Source: Candidatus Desulfovibrio kirbyi (lineage in GTDB: Bacteria; Desulfobacterota; Desulfovibrionia; Desulfovibrionales; Desulfovibrionaceae). From it: a stretch of DNA of 64,000 nt. The position numbers were made by a program, and so were the translations under genes. The stretch lies in contig BLLL01000010.1 of NCBI GenBank assembly GCA_013374015.1, positions 1 through 64,000 of the forward strand, read 5' to 3'. Shown here piece by piece: positions 27,772 to 36,893 of this stretch. The notes beneath the pieces are model-generated. The model was given only the letters and a program-made list of their open reading frames with translations, searched no databases and was not told where the DNA came from. Positions within the stretch are counted from its first letter, which is position 1, and the number at the start of each line of letters is the position of its first letter.

Positions 27772-30652
27772 TGCCGCTTCCAGAATAATCAGTAAGCGTA
27801 ATATAGATCGAACAATGCCATTTTTACGTCGCAAGCAGACTGGAAGCTTTTATACATCTGACGATTTAACAGCCGCAATGATTGATGATCTCATACAGTG
27901 CTTGCCTGATCATAAGCGCAATACACTGTATAATTTACGTTTTCTTGAGCCTTGTGTCGGTGCGGGAAGCTTTGTATTTGCCTATTTATTGGCGGCATTG
28001 CGGTTTAAATTCACACAAGAGCAGTCACACAAATTGATTAACAATATATACGTCTGCGATATCAACGCTGATGCTATTAATTCCTATTCTGTTGCATTGC
28101 GCGATTTTGCTTTAAAATACTTTGGTATCAGTCTTGCTGAGGACTATTTTGCCACGCATGTTGGTGGTGGTCTGTTGTTCAACCTCGACAGCGCCATGCC
28201 ACGCTATACATCAATCGACAGTATTTTTGGCAATTGTATGGAAAATAGTTTTGATATCATAGTTACTAATCCCCCTTACAAAAATCTTAAGGCAGAGCGA
28301 AAACATTATCAGTCAATTGAAGCATATAACGCCGACAGGGCAAGATATGCTACAGTAACTGAACAAGCGGCACGGCATTTGCATTATTCTATACACGGGG
28401 TAAATAATTTGTTTAAGTTATTCTTTGAGGAAATTTTTGAACGTTATGCAGCTAAAGACGGCATAATATCTTTGTTGGTACCTTCTTCAATTTTAACTGA
28501 TAAAACTTGTGAACAGTTGCGCAGGCGGATATTTGCTACATCGGGGATTAAGTCCATTAAGGTTATCGGGGAAAATAGCACTGTTGTCGATGCGCAGCAG
28601 GCGTTGTGCGCCCTACTTATCCAAAAAAATGTGCAGTTTCAAACTATGGAGGTCTGTCAAAACTACGGTACACTTAAGGCGAAAGCCGTAACAATAGAAA
28701 CAGCGAAAGCCATTGACAAGGACTTAGGACATTCAATTCTCATATTAGATCCATCTGAATATGAGAAATTGAGACAATTAAAAAAATATCCAAAGATTAA
28801 GGAGTTGTCTTTTATTGTAAATATGCGAGGTGAACTTGACCTCACAGCTAATAAGGGCGCAATTGTTACACAAAATACTGGATATCCATTGATCCGTGGG
28901 AGAAATATTGGATATTATCAATTACTAGGTATGCCGACCGATGAATTTGTTGCGCCATCATTCGTAAAACAAAGCTCAAAACGGTGTTTTATTGACGGTG
29001 AGCGTCTTATATGCCAGCAAATTGCCAACATGTCTAAGGAGAGAAGACTAACATTTGCTGTTATACAGAAGTATAATGTACTAGGTAACACATGCAATTT
29101 TATAGCAATCAAAGAAAATAAATATGATATAGACATATATTTTATGCTTGGTCTGCTTAACTCAAGCATAATGAATTGGTACTTCAAAATTCAAAGCAGT
29201 AATAATCACATTAATAATTATGAAATTGCCTGTTTTCCTGTACCGGTAGATTTTAATTGTAAATCTCAAATTGCTGACCTGGCAAAAGAATACATCGCAG
29301 ATACAAATAGAACACTGCTTCTTGACAGAATTGACGAGTTAGTTAAAGAAGCATTTTGTTTAAACAGAATTGAAATCAAAATGGAACTCCCCACATTTCC
29401 AGATACAACTGCGTTTGATAAAAGAGTTATTTGTGCTATAACCGAAAAGCAAGAAAAGCTATCCCGTGGAGAAATTCTAAACCACACCACATTCAAACTC
29501 AGCAAGTTGGACTTGGAAATGGTTCGTTCCGTACCACAAGGCGGCAATTGGAAAAATATTCCCACCGAAACAGTCGCTAAGTCAAAGAGATTGGAGCAAA
29601 TCACCAAAACTGGAGGGCGCACTACACTCTACGGACGCATTGACTACAATAAGCCGGGTTATACGATAACGACATATTTCAACCGTCCCGGCAATGGAAC
29701 GTATATACATCCCGTTCACGACAGGGTTCTGTCAGTTCGCGAAGCGGCAAGGTTTCAGACGTTTCCCGATTCATATTACTTTTGCGGAAATAAAACGCAG
29801 TTGCTCAATCAAGTCGGCAACGCCGTACCTCCTCTGTTCGCTTATCAAATAGCAAAAAAACTGATTGACGAGGTCGGTTGTGAACGCTCACTTGACTTAT
29901 TTTGTGGCGCAGGCGGCATGACACTCGGTTTCAAACAGGCAGGAATTAAATCTGTGTTAAGTACAGATATTGAGCCGATCGCTTGCCTTACGTTGAAAGT
30001 AAACAATCCCGAGATTCCCGTTCTGTGCGGCAATGTAACCCAAGAGGACATAAAGGCGAAGATACTTGAAGCCACCCTTGCGAACAATGTTGATATGCTC
30101 TGCGGAGGGCCACCATGCCAAGGGTTCTCAATGGCGGGTCATAGGCTGTCCGATGATCCGCGAAATCAGCTAGTTAAGGATTTTATTGATATTGTCAGGC
30201 AGGTGAAGCCGAAAATTCTTGTACTTGAGAATGTCGAAGGATTGCTAACATTTCAAGGTGGCGCAATATATCGCCTCATCCACGATATGTTTTCCGAAAT
30301 CGGCTACAACACCGAGGGGAGGCTTATGCAGACCCACCTCTTTGGCGTACCTCAAAAGCGCAAGCGTGTCATTATAATGTGCATCAGGGATGATGCTGGT
30401 TTGTCAGCGAGCAAACTATATCCCACGCCTGTAACCACGGACGAACACTCGCAGAGCACCGCACGGGAAGCTATCTCCGATTTAGAGAGCGTTGAATGTG
30501 GCGATGGAGCTAAGTATGACGGTGCAGAGTATTCGAATTTTGTCGCTATGTTGAAAGGCGAGGTCACGCAGGATGTATTCCTGCGCGGACTCGTGGGGAA
30601 CAGCAAGCGTCAAAATATCCCAAAGTTTAAGCAGTTGTTGCTGTTTGGATAA
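27752..30652 (+). CDS. fused type IIS DNA methyltransferase: adenine-N6 domain + circularly permuted cytosine-C5 domain
   Basis: About 966 residues (numbering from the frame start at 27740). The N-terminal half is an N6-adenine methyltransferase: SAM motif LEPCVGAGSF (69-78), DINADA near 107, catalytic NPPY (177-180), then a TaqI/Eco57I-like recognition region to about 540. The C-terminal half is a 5-cytosine methyltransferase with motifs out of usual order: recognition-type segment (VPQGGNWKNIP), motif IX RVLSVREAARFQTFP (662-676), motif X QVGNAVPP (691-698), then motif I LDLFCGAGG (718), PPC catalytic Cys 793, ENV (830-832) and QKRKR (872-876). Each domain would protect one strand of an asymmetric site. 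GGAGG 5 bp before ATG 27752 fixes the start. It is convergent with the endonuclease, overlapping 26 bp. Confidence 0.92.
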   Translation: MCSVLANAASRIISKRNIDRTMPFLRRKQTGSFYTSDDLTAAMIDDLIQCLPDHKRNTLYNLRFLEPCVGAGSFVFAYLLAALRFKFTQEQSHKLINNIYVCDINADAINSYSVALRDFALKYFGISLAEDYFATHVGGGLLFNLDSAMPRYTSIDSIFGNCMENSFDIIVTNPPYKNLKAERKHYQSIEAYNADRARYATVTEQAARHLHYSIHGVNNLFKLFFEEIFERYAAKDGIISLLVPSSILTDKTCEQLRRRIFATSGIKSIKVIGENSTVVDAQQALCALLIQKNVQFQTMEVCQNYGTLKAKAVTIETAKAIDKDLGHSILILDPSEYEKLRQLKKYPKIKELSFIVNMRGELDLTANKGAIVTQNTGYPLIRGRNIGYYQLLGMPTDEFVAPSFVKQSSKRCFIDGERLICQQIANMSKERRLTFAVIQKYNVLGNTCNFIAIKENKYDIDIYFMLGLLNSSIMNWYFKIQSSNNHINNYEIACFPVPVDFNCKSQIADLAKEYIADTNRTLLLDRIDELVKEAFCLNRIEIKMELPTFPDTTAFDKRVICAITEKQEKLSRGEILNHTTFKLSKLDLEMVRSVPQGGNWKNIPTETVAKSKRLEQITKTGGRTTLYGRIDYNKPGYTITTYFNRPGNGTYIHPVHDRVLSVREAARFQTFPDSYYFCGNKTQLLNQVGNAVPPLFAYQIAKKLIDEVGCERSLDLFCGAGGMTLGFKQAGIKSVLSTDIEPIACLTLKVNNPEIPVLCGNVTQEDIKAKILEATLANNVDMLCGGPPCQGFSMAGHRLSDDPRNQLVKDFIDIVRQVKPKILVLENVEGLLTFQGGAIYRLIHDMFSEIGYNTEGRLMQTHLFGVPQKRKRVIIMCIRDDAGLSASKLYPTPVTTDEHSQSTAREAISDLESVECGDGAKYDGAEYSNFVAMLKGEVTQDVFLRGLVGNSKRQNIPKFKQLLLFG

Positions 30653-32030
30653 TGCGGGTTTCAATGCGACTGACAAGCCGCTCTAACATCTTTCGGCAAA
30701 CAACAAAATCACCGTTTTTTATTGCTGCACAAAGGCGGACTAACTCCGCTCGCTCCTCCTCCGTCAAGTTGGGCACCAAGTGACGATTGTCTTTCGTTGC
30801 GTAGTCCTCCAGCGATTGAAAAGCTATTCGTCTAAATCGATCAAGTTCCTTTTTGCCCCGCTCGGTGATGTTTCGCTTCGTTTGTTTGACGATGTTGCCG
30901 TTCGCGTCAAACTTGTATGCGTAGTGAAAGCCTTCATATTTTGGATCAATGAACTCTTTAACGAGAAACGCACGTCCACACTCTTCTGCATCGTCAACGA
31001 TTGACTTAAGGACAAACATATAATTTGCCAGGTTCTGCTTCAACATATCGCGATAAACGGTCGCGACAATGTCGGCATGCTGCTTATCATAGTTTGTCTT
31101 GATAAATTCCCATATCTCGGCAGAGAACCAGGACATCGGGGACACATCGCTTGCCGCTTCCACAGTAAGAATCGCTTTAATATCATCGACAAGCAAGCGA
31201 TCGCGTTTAGTAGAATTGTCGCTATTTGTCATCGGACGAATATATCGCGGATCATGAACGAAACCGAGTGAAATTGGCCCCATATGATCTGCGCTCATGA
31301 CACTGAAACTCTGACTGCCCATAAACATATCGGCAGCGTGAAGATTGCCATCGCTCCAGTATTCGTAGGCGCGGCGGTCTTTTGTATAGCTTTTGAGGTT
31401 TTCGCGAGAACGCCCTTTGTCCTGTGTAGCACGGCAACAACGATTATAAGTATGGAAGCCATCATAGCGGTCGGGAAAGTTGGACATCGCACCGGGGCTA
31501 AGTAAGGCTTTTCCATCTTCGCGGCACTTACGCTCACACATGTCGATTATTTCGTTTTTGCTCTTGCCGTCAACCTCTTCTAGCTCAAACTTAGATTTGA
31601 AGAACGTCATTAACGTATTCTCTGGTACACCACTTTCAAGGATTTTCTCCCATATCTCACCGATATGGTTGCACCCGGTAAATTGTAGACCAAACTTACT
31701 CTCAATAGCTTTAAGAAAATTCACACTCGGATAGTGGTAGTAAATCGACATATGTGAGCCGCAAATCTGACACACTTTGATTTTAGTAGGGTGAATTTCT
31801 AACATGACATTGGCATAAACGCCAGGCTGAATATGCATGCCTAGACTACGGGCTTTATCCTCTGCCCACTTTATGCGGCGCTTGCCGATAGTGGTTTTCG
31901 CCGAGGCCACCCAAGCGAGCAAGCCATCTCTCTTACGTTCAATCGGTAACCCACTGTAATTCGGGTGTTTAACGATGGTTTCCATATAAGATAAAAAGTC
32001 AGGGTGCCACTTTCGCTCTGTTTTTGCCAT
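30627..32030 (-). CDS. type IIS restriction endonuclease, Alw26I/Eco31I/Esp3I family
   Basis: A 467-residue endonuclease resembling the Alw26I/Eco31I/Esp3I family, whose members recognise GTCTC-type asymmetric sites and cut outside them with one HNH site. Family blocks include the N-terminal WHPDFLSYMETIVKHPNY, CQICGSHMSIYYHYP (87-101), YNRCCR (195-200), DRRAYEYWSDGN (218-229) and the presumed HNH core SADHMGPISLGF (246-257) with NSDNSTKRDRL (269-279) supplying the Asn. No frameshift is seen, so it may be active. It faces the fused methyltransferase, tail to tail. The exact recognition sequence cannot be deduced. Confidence 0.85.
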   Translation of the reverse strand: MAKTERKWHPDFLSYMETIVKHPNYSGLPIERKRDGLLAWVASAKTTIGKRRIKWAEDKARSLGMHIQPGVYANVMLEIHPTKIKVCQICGSHMSIYYHYPSVNFLKAIESKFGLQFTGCNHIGEIWEKILESGVPENTLMTFFKSKFELEEVDGKSKNEIIDMCERKCREDGKALLSPGAMSNFPDRYDGFHTYNRCCRATQDKGRSRENLKSYTKDRRAYEYWSDGNLHAADMFMGSQSFSVMSADHMGPISLGFVHDPRYIRPMTNSDNSTKRDRLLVDDIKAILTVEAASDVSPMSWFSAEIWEFIKTNYDKQHADIVATVYRDMLKQNLANYMFVLKSIVDDAEECGRAFLVKEFIDPKYEGFHYAYKFDANGNIVKQTKRNITERGKKELDRFRRIAFQSLEDYATKDNRHLVPNLTEEERAELVRLCAAIKNGDFVVCRKMLERLVSRIETRIIQTATTA

Positions 32031-32070
32031 GTTATTTTATCCTCCTTATTACGGGAACTAAAGGACAGTA

Positions 32071-32415
32071 TTAAGGTTTCACAATAGTTTTCATCGGTTT
32101 TTTCCCAGCACTCGCCAGCGTTGCATTGAGCGCATCCTGTTTTTGTGCAAAACGTGCGGGTTGAACAAAATAAAAATCAAAAAGCCCTTCAAGAATATTA
32201 AGCAGCCATTCTGCCTCCTCATGTTCTACAGGGAGAATCTGACCTGTAGCAGCTTTTTTCATCGGATGCGCAGCTATATTACCAATATTCCTGACAGCAT
32301 CAATAGACTCTGCCAAATATGAAGGCAAAATGTTTGACTCTAAAACGTTAGTGATTTCCTGATATAAAGTCGCTTCTGCTATGCCGGCTTTTTCTCTAAG
32401 GAAGCGTTGGATTGT
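32071..32415 (-). pseudogene. DUF4145-like protein, 5'-truncated
   Basis: An in-frame stretch without a proper start: FLREKAGIAEATLYQEI, then LPSYLAESIDAVRNIGNIAAHP and EAEWLLNILEGLFDFYFVQPA. This matches the C-terminal part of DUF4145 proteins, which often accompany restriction or other defence genes. A TGA (32416-32418) blocks the frame upstream, and the N-terminal half is gone. It lies 40 bp upstream of the endonuclease gene on the same strand. Confidence 0.6.
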
Positions 32416-32552
32416 TCAGCAAAGCTGGCCAGTGCGGATGCAAAATTTTCATCGTACAAGCTTGCTTTTGACGAAAAAAGGATTATTTTACTCGCTTGGT
32501 AATTAATACGTACATGGCGCGTGTTGGCGTCAGGTTTTATGATGGAGCAGTC

Positions 32553-33668
32553 ATGGTCGAGAATAGAAGAGCGGTAGGGTGTTTTCTGATGGTTGCGCTT
32601 ACGGCGCTTCTCACGGCGTGTGGCGGCGACGATAAAAAAGCGCAGCCGCTGATGCCCGTGTCGGTTTATTCGGTTGTGGCGCGTGACGAGCCGTGGCCGG
32701 TTGAGTATCAGGCGCAGGCTATCGGTTCGCGCGCTGTGGAGGTGCGCGCCCGCGTCCAGGGGATTATTGAAAAACGACTCTACGAAGAAGGCGATTTTGT
32801 GAAGGCGGGGCAACAGCTTTTTCAGCTTGAGCGCGATCAGTATGAGGCTATGGCGCAGCAGGCCGAGGCGCGTTTTGACAGCGCTTCTCGCGAGTGGAAG
32901 CGCATAGTCCCCCTGTACGAAAAAAACGCCGTTTCCCAGAAAGACCGCGACAATGCCCGCGCTGCCTATGAAAGCGCCAGGGCGGAACTGCGGCAGGCAA
33001 AAATCAATCTGGACTACTGTCAGGTGGTGTCGCCGGTTTCCGGCTACAGCAGCAAGGAGAATTTTACCGTCGGCAACCTAGTGAGCAACAATTCACTGCT
33101 TACCTACGTTAACCAGACTGATCCCATGCACATTGATTTTGCCATAGCCGCCCCGGACTATATGCGCCGCAGGCAGCTTGCCAGGGAAGGCCGCCTTGCG
33201 CTGCCGCCGCAACATCGTTACAAGGCGAGGCTGCGCCTGCTGGACGGAAGCCTGCATGCCGGCGATGGGGACATTACCTTTATTGACAGCCAGGTGCAGC
33301 CGACCACAGGCGTTATCAAGGCGCGCGCCGTTTTTTCCAATGCCGACGGCGGCATCATGCCCGGCCAGTATGTGCGTGTGCGTATGGAGGGCGATATTCT
33401 TAAAAACGCTGTGCTCATACCCCAGAAATGCGTGATGCTGACCCAGCAGGGAGCGCAGGTTATGGCGCTTGACAAGGACGACAAGGCGTTTACCGTGCCG
33501 GTGAGTCTGAATGTGGCTGTGGGGGACAAATATCTTGTGGAATCCGGTCTTGTGGGCGGCGAACGCATCATCAGCGAAGGTCTGGTCAAGGCGCGCCCCG
33601 GAATGACGGTGCGTGTTTTTGAAACGCCGGCAAAGGCAGAACGACAGTCCCCTGCCGGACAAAAGTAG
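32553..33668 (+). CDS. RND efflux periplasmic adaptor (membrane fusion lipoprotein)
   Basis: A 371-residue AcrA/MexA-type adaptor linking the inner-membrane pump to the outer-membrane channel. The lipoprotein signal ends LLTACGG, so the mature Cys would be acylated. The barrel-sandwich half-motif VEVRARVQGIIEKRLYEEGDFVKAGQ is near residue 60. An alpha-hairpin runs about 85-150, and the C-terminal membrane-proximal domain includes GGIMPGQYVRVRM. The ATG at 32553 follows GGAG; earlier in-frame codons lack a site. It is the first gene of a three-gene operon, 6 bp before the pump gene. Confidence 0.93.
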   Translation: MVENRRAVGCFLMVALTALLTACGGDDKKAQPLMPVSVYSVVARDEPWPVEYQAQAIGSRAVEVRARVQGIIEKRLYEEGDFVKAGQQLFQLERDQYEAMAQQAEARFDSASREWKRIVPLYEKNAVSQKDRDNARAAYESARAELRQAKINLDYCQVVSPVSGYSSKENFTVGNLVSNNSLLTYVNQTDPMHIDFAIAAPDYMRRRQLAREGRLALPPQHRYKARLRLLDGSLHAGDGDITFIDSQVQPTTGVIKARAVFSNADGGIMPGQYVRVRMEGDILKNAVLIPQKCVMLTQQGAQVMALDKDDKAFTVPVSLNVAVGDKYLVESGLVGGERIISEGLVKARPGMTVRVFETPAKAERQSPAGQK

Positions 33669-33674
33669 GCGCAC

Positions 33675-36600
33675 ATGTCCGCTTCATCCAAGCCAAATTT
33701 CTTTTTGCGCCGTCCTGTCCTTTCGGCTGTGATTTCTATTGTTATCACGCTTGTCGGGGCGCTGGCCATGAATGCCCTGCCTGTTGCCCAGTATCCCGAG
33801 CTTGTGCCGCCAATGGTGACTGTGTCGGCGTTCTATCCGGGCGCTTCGGCGGAAACTATTTCCTCCACAGTGCTTGCGCCGCTGGAAGTGAGCATCAACG
33901 GCGTGGAAAATATGCTCTACATGACCTCCACGGCGTCTTCAGGTTCCGGTTCGGGCAGTATCAACGTGTATTTCGCCCTGGGCACAAATCCCGACATGGC
34001 GCTTGTCAACGTCAACAACAAGGTCAATCTGGCGCAGACCACGCTGCCGGAAGAGGTGCGCCGCCAGGGCGTGACCGTGCTCAAGCGTTCTCCGGCCATT
34101 TTGCAGATGGTAACTCTGTATTCGCCGGACGGGCGGTACGACCAGGTTTTCCTCCACAACTACACGCAAACGAATGTTGTGGACGAGATCAAGCGTGTGC
34201 CCGGCGTCGGCGACTGCATGCTTTTCGGCTCCAGGGATTACAGCATGCGTATCTGGCTGCAACCGGACAAACTCGCCAAATACGGCATGACCGTTACGGA
34301 TGTGGCAAACGCCATCCTGGACCAGAACGCGCAGTTCGCCCCCGGTCGCCTTGGGGAAATGCCTTCGCCGGCCACAACGGAGCTCACCTGGCAGATTGAC
34401 GCAAAAGGGCGTTTGGTCACGCCGGCGGAATTTGGCGAAATTGTCGTGCGCACAGCGCCGGACAGCGCCGTGCTGCGATTGAAAGACGTGGCTGACGTGG
34501 CGCTTGGCGGCAAGGACTACAGCGTCGGTTCGGAATACAATAAACAGCCTTGCGTCGGGGTTGGCGTGTATCTTTTGCCCGGCGCCAATGCCATTGAAAC
34601 GGGCGAACGTGTGCAGGCGCGGCTGCTGGAGATTGCCGAAGGCTTCCCAAAGGGCATAGACTATCAGATAGTTGTGGACACCAACGACTTTGTTGTCGAA
34701 TCCATCAAGGAAGTGATTTTTACTCTGGTGGAAGCGATGATTCTGGTGTTTATCGTGGTTTTTGTGTTTCTGCAAAACTGGCGCGCCACGCTTATTCCCT
34801 GCATTGCCGTGCCCGTGTCGATCATCGGCACGTTCGCCGGGCTTTACGCGCTTGGCTACACCATAAACACACTCACGCTTTTTGCCATGGTGCTGGCCAT
34901 CGGCATTGTGGTGGACGACGCCATTGTTGTGCTGGAGAACGTGGAGCGCATCATGCGCACCGAACATCTGCCGGCAAAAGAGGCCACGGCCAAGGCCATG
35001 AACGAGGTGACAGCACCTGTCATCGCCATTGTGCTTGTCCTGTGCGCGGTCTTTATCCCTGTTTCCTTTATGGGTGGACTGGCTGGGCAGATGTACAAGC
35101 AGTTCGCCATCACCATTTCCGTTTCTGTCGTGCTTTCGGGTATTGTGGCTTTGACGCTGACCCCGGCGCTCTGCGCCCTGCTGCTCAAGCCGCATGTTCA
35201 GGGCTACACGGCGGCGCGGTTTTTTGTGCGGTTCAACTATTTTTTTGCGACGGTCACGCACGGCTATGTGCGTATTGTGCGCTTTGTGAAAAACGCCGGA
35301 CTGCGCGCCCTTTTGTGCTGCGCTGTGATGTTGGCGCTTATATGGGCGTTGTTTAAGGTAGTGCCGGGCGGTCTTGTGCCCAATGAAGACCTTGGTTTTG
35401 TGCTGGGCATTGCCATTCTGGACGACGGCGCTTCCCAGCACCGCACGCGCGTCGTCACGCAAAAGATTGCAGATGTGATCCTTAATGATCCCGCAGGCCA
35501 ACGTGTCATCACTATCAACGGTATTGACATTACAAGCATGTCCGTCAAGAGCAATTATGGCACGTTTTTTGCGAAGTTGAAACCTTGGGGAGAGCGCACC
35601 ACTCCAAGCATGTCCCTTGACGCCATGACCGGCAAGGTTATGGGCGTGACCATGATGCAGCCGGAGGCTTTTGTGCTGGCCTTTGGCCCATCGCCCATCC
35701 CCGGCATGAGCGCAACGGGCGGTTTTGAAGGCTATATTCAGATGCGCGGCGACGGCACTGTCCATGATCTGGAAGCCGGAGCCAACAAGGTTATTGCCGA
35801 AGCGATGTCCGCCGAAGGAGAAGGCACCGGCGCGCGTAAAAAGTATCCTGCCATAGGCAATGTGCGCAGCCTGTTTTCAACAGGCGCGCCGCAGTTGTAC
35901 GCCAATCTTGACCGTGAACGCTGTCTGGATATGGGCGTGAAAATTTCTGACGTCTTTACCGCCATGAGCGCAACGCTTGGTGGATATTATGTAAATGATT
36001 TTAACTATATAGGGAGGACATTCCAGGTGCGGATGCAGGCCGAAGCCGCCTACCGCATACTGCCGGAATCGCTCAACGACATTTTTGTGCGTGGATCAAA
36101 GGGGGACATGATCCCGCTTTCCGCCGTGATGACTCTGGAGCAGCGCACAGCCCCCCAGACAATGGAGCGGTATAATGTGTTCCCCGCCGCGCATTTTCTT
36201 GGCAATCCCGCGCCTGGGTATTCCTCCGGACAGGCACTTGAGGCTATGGAACAGGCGGCATCCGCCGCGCTGTCGTCAGACTACGCCCTTGGCTGGGTGG
36301 GGTCGTCCCTGCAGGAAAAGCTGGCAAGCGCGGACACGACGATAATTTTTGTGCTTGCGCTTGTGATGGTGTTTCTGTTATTGGCTGCGCAGTATGAGAG
36401 CTGGTCTCTGCCGCTGGTCGTGCTCACCGCCGTGCCCTTCGGGGTGTTCGGCGCTCTGGTGGCCACATGGCTGCGCGATCTCTCAAACGATGTGTATTTT
36501 CAGGTGGCGCTGGTCACGCTGGTGGGGCTTGCCGCCAAAAACGCCATTCTGATTGTGGAATTTGCCGTTGAGGCGTGGCGTGGCGGATGCAGCCTTGATG

Positions 36601-36893
36601 TCGCGGCCATGCATGCCTCGCGTCTGCGTTTTCGTCCTATTGTTATGACATCGCTGGCCTTTATTCTTGGGTGTGTGCCGTTGGCCATCAGTACCGGCGC
36701 CGGCGCCAACAGCCGTCACGCCATCGGAACGGCCGTTATCGGCGGCATGTTGGCCGCCACATGCATAGCCACGCTGTTTGTTCCGTATTTTTTTAAGATT
36801 ATCATGTCCCTTTCGCTGAAACTTCAGGGTAAAAAAGACCCTTATGAGGGGCTTGCACATCCTGATGATGATGTTGAGGAGGAGCGTCTATGA
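33675..36893 (+). CDS. RND multidrug efflux transporter (AcrB/HAE1 family)
   Basis: A 1072-residue proton-driven exporter with 12 transmembrane helices and two large periplasmic loops. It starts FFLRRPVLSAVISIVITLVGALAMNALPVAQYPELVPP, the standard HAE-1 opening. Proton-relay residues are present: adjacent Asp pair in AIGIVVDDAIVVLENVERI (TM4) and the Lys in GLAAKNAILIVEFA (TM10). The length is normal. Substrates are likely amphiphilic toxicants such as bile salts or antibiotics, by family. The stop overlaps the outer-membrane factor start by 4 bp (ATGA). Confidence 0.96.
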   Translation: MSASSKPNFFLRRPVLSAVISIVITLVGALAMNALPVAQYPELVPPMVTVSAFYPGASAETISSTVLAPLEVSINGVENMLYMTSTASSGSGSGSINVYFALGTNPDMALVNVNNKVNLAQTTLPEEVRRQGVTVLKRSPAILQMVTLYSPDGRYDQVFLHNYTQTNVVDEIKRVPGVGDCMLFGSRDYSMRIWLQPDKLAKYGMTVTDVANAILDQNAQFAPGRLGEMPSPATTELTWQIDAKGRLVTPAEFGEIVVRTAPDSAVLRLKDVADVALGGKDYSVGSEYNKQPCVGVGVYLLPGANAIETGERVQARLLEIAEGFPKGIDYQIVVDTNDFVVESIKEVIFTLVEAMILVFIVVFVFLQNWRATLIPCIAVPVSIIGTFAGLYALGYTINTLTLFAMVLAIGIVVDDAIVVLENVERIMRTEHLPAKEATAKAMNEVTAPVIAIVLVLCAVFIPVSFMGGLAGQMYKQFAITISVSVVLSGIVALTLTPALCALLLKPHVQGYTAARFFVRFNYFFATVTHGYVRIVRFVKNAGLRALLCCAVMLALIWALFKVVPGGLVPNEDLGFVLGIAILDDGASQHRTRVVTQKIADVILNDPAGQRVITINGIDITSMSVKSNYGTFFAKLKPWGERTTPSMSLDAMTGKVMGVTMMQPEAFVLAFGPSPIPGMSATGGFEGYIQMRGDGTVHDLEAGANKVIAEAMSAEGEGTGARKKYPAIGNVRSLFSTGAPQLYANLDRERCLDMGVKISDVFTAMSATLGGYYVNDFNYIGRTFQVRMQAEAAYRILPESLNDIFVRGSKGDMIPLSAVMTLEQRTAPQTMERYNVFPAAHFLGNPAPGYSSGQALEAMEQAASAALSSDYALGWVGSSLQEKLASADTTIIFVLALVMVFLLLAAQYESWSLPLVVLTAVPFGVFGALVATWLRDLSNDVYFQVALVTLVGLAAKNAILIVEFAVEAWRGGCSLDVAAMHASRLRFRPIVMTSLAFILGCVPLAISTGAGANSRHAIGTAVIGGMLAATCIATLFVPYFFKIIMSLSLKLQGKKDPYEGLAHPDDDVEEERL

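Noticed and set aside
33939-35765. 608-codon minus-strand open frame inside the RND pump gene
   Set aside because: It is antisense to a clearly conserved AcrB-type gene, has a His-rich composition typical of frame shadows and no domain.
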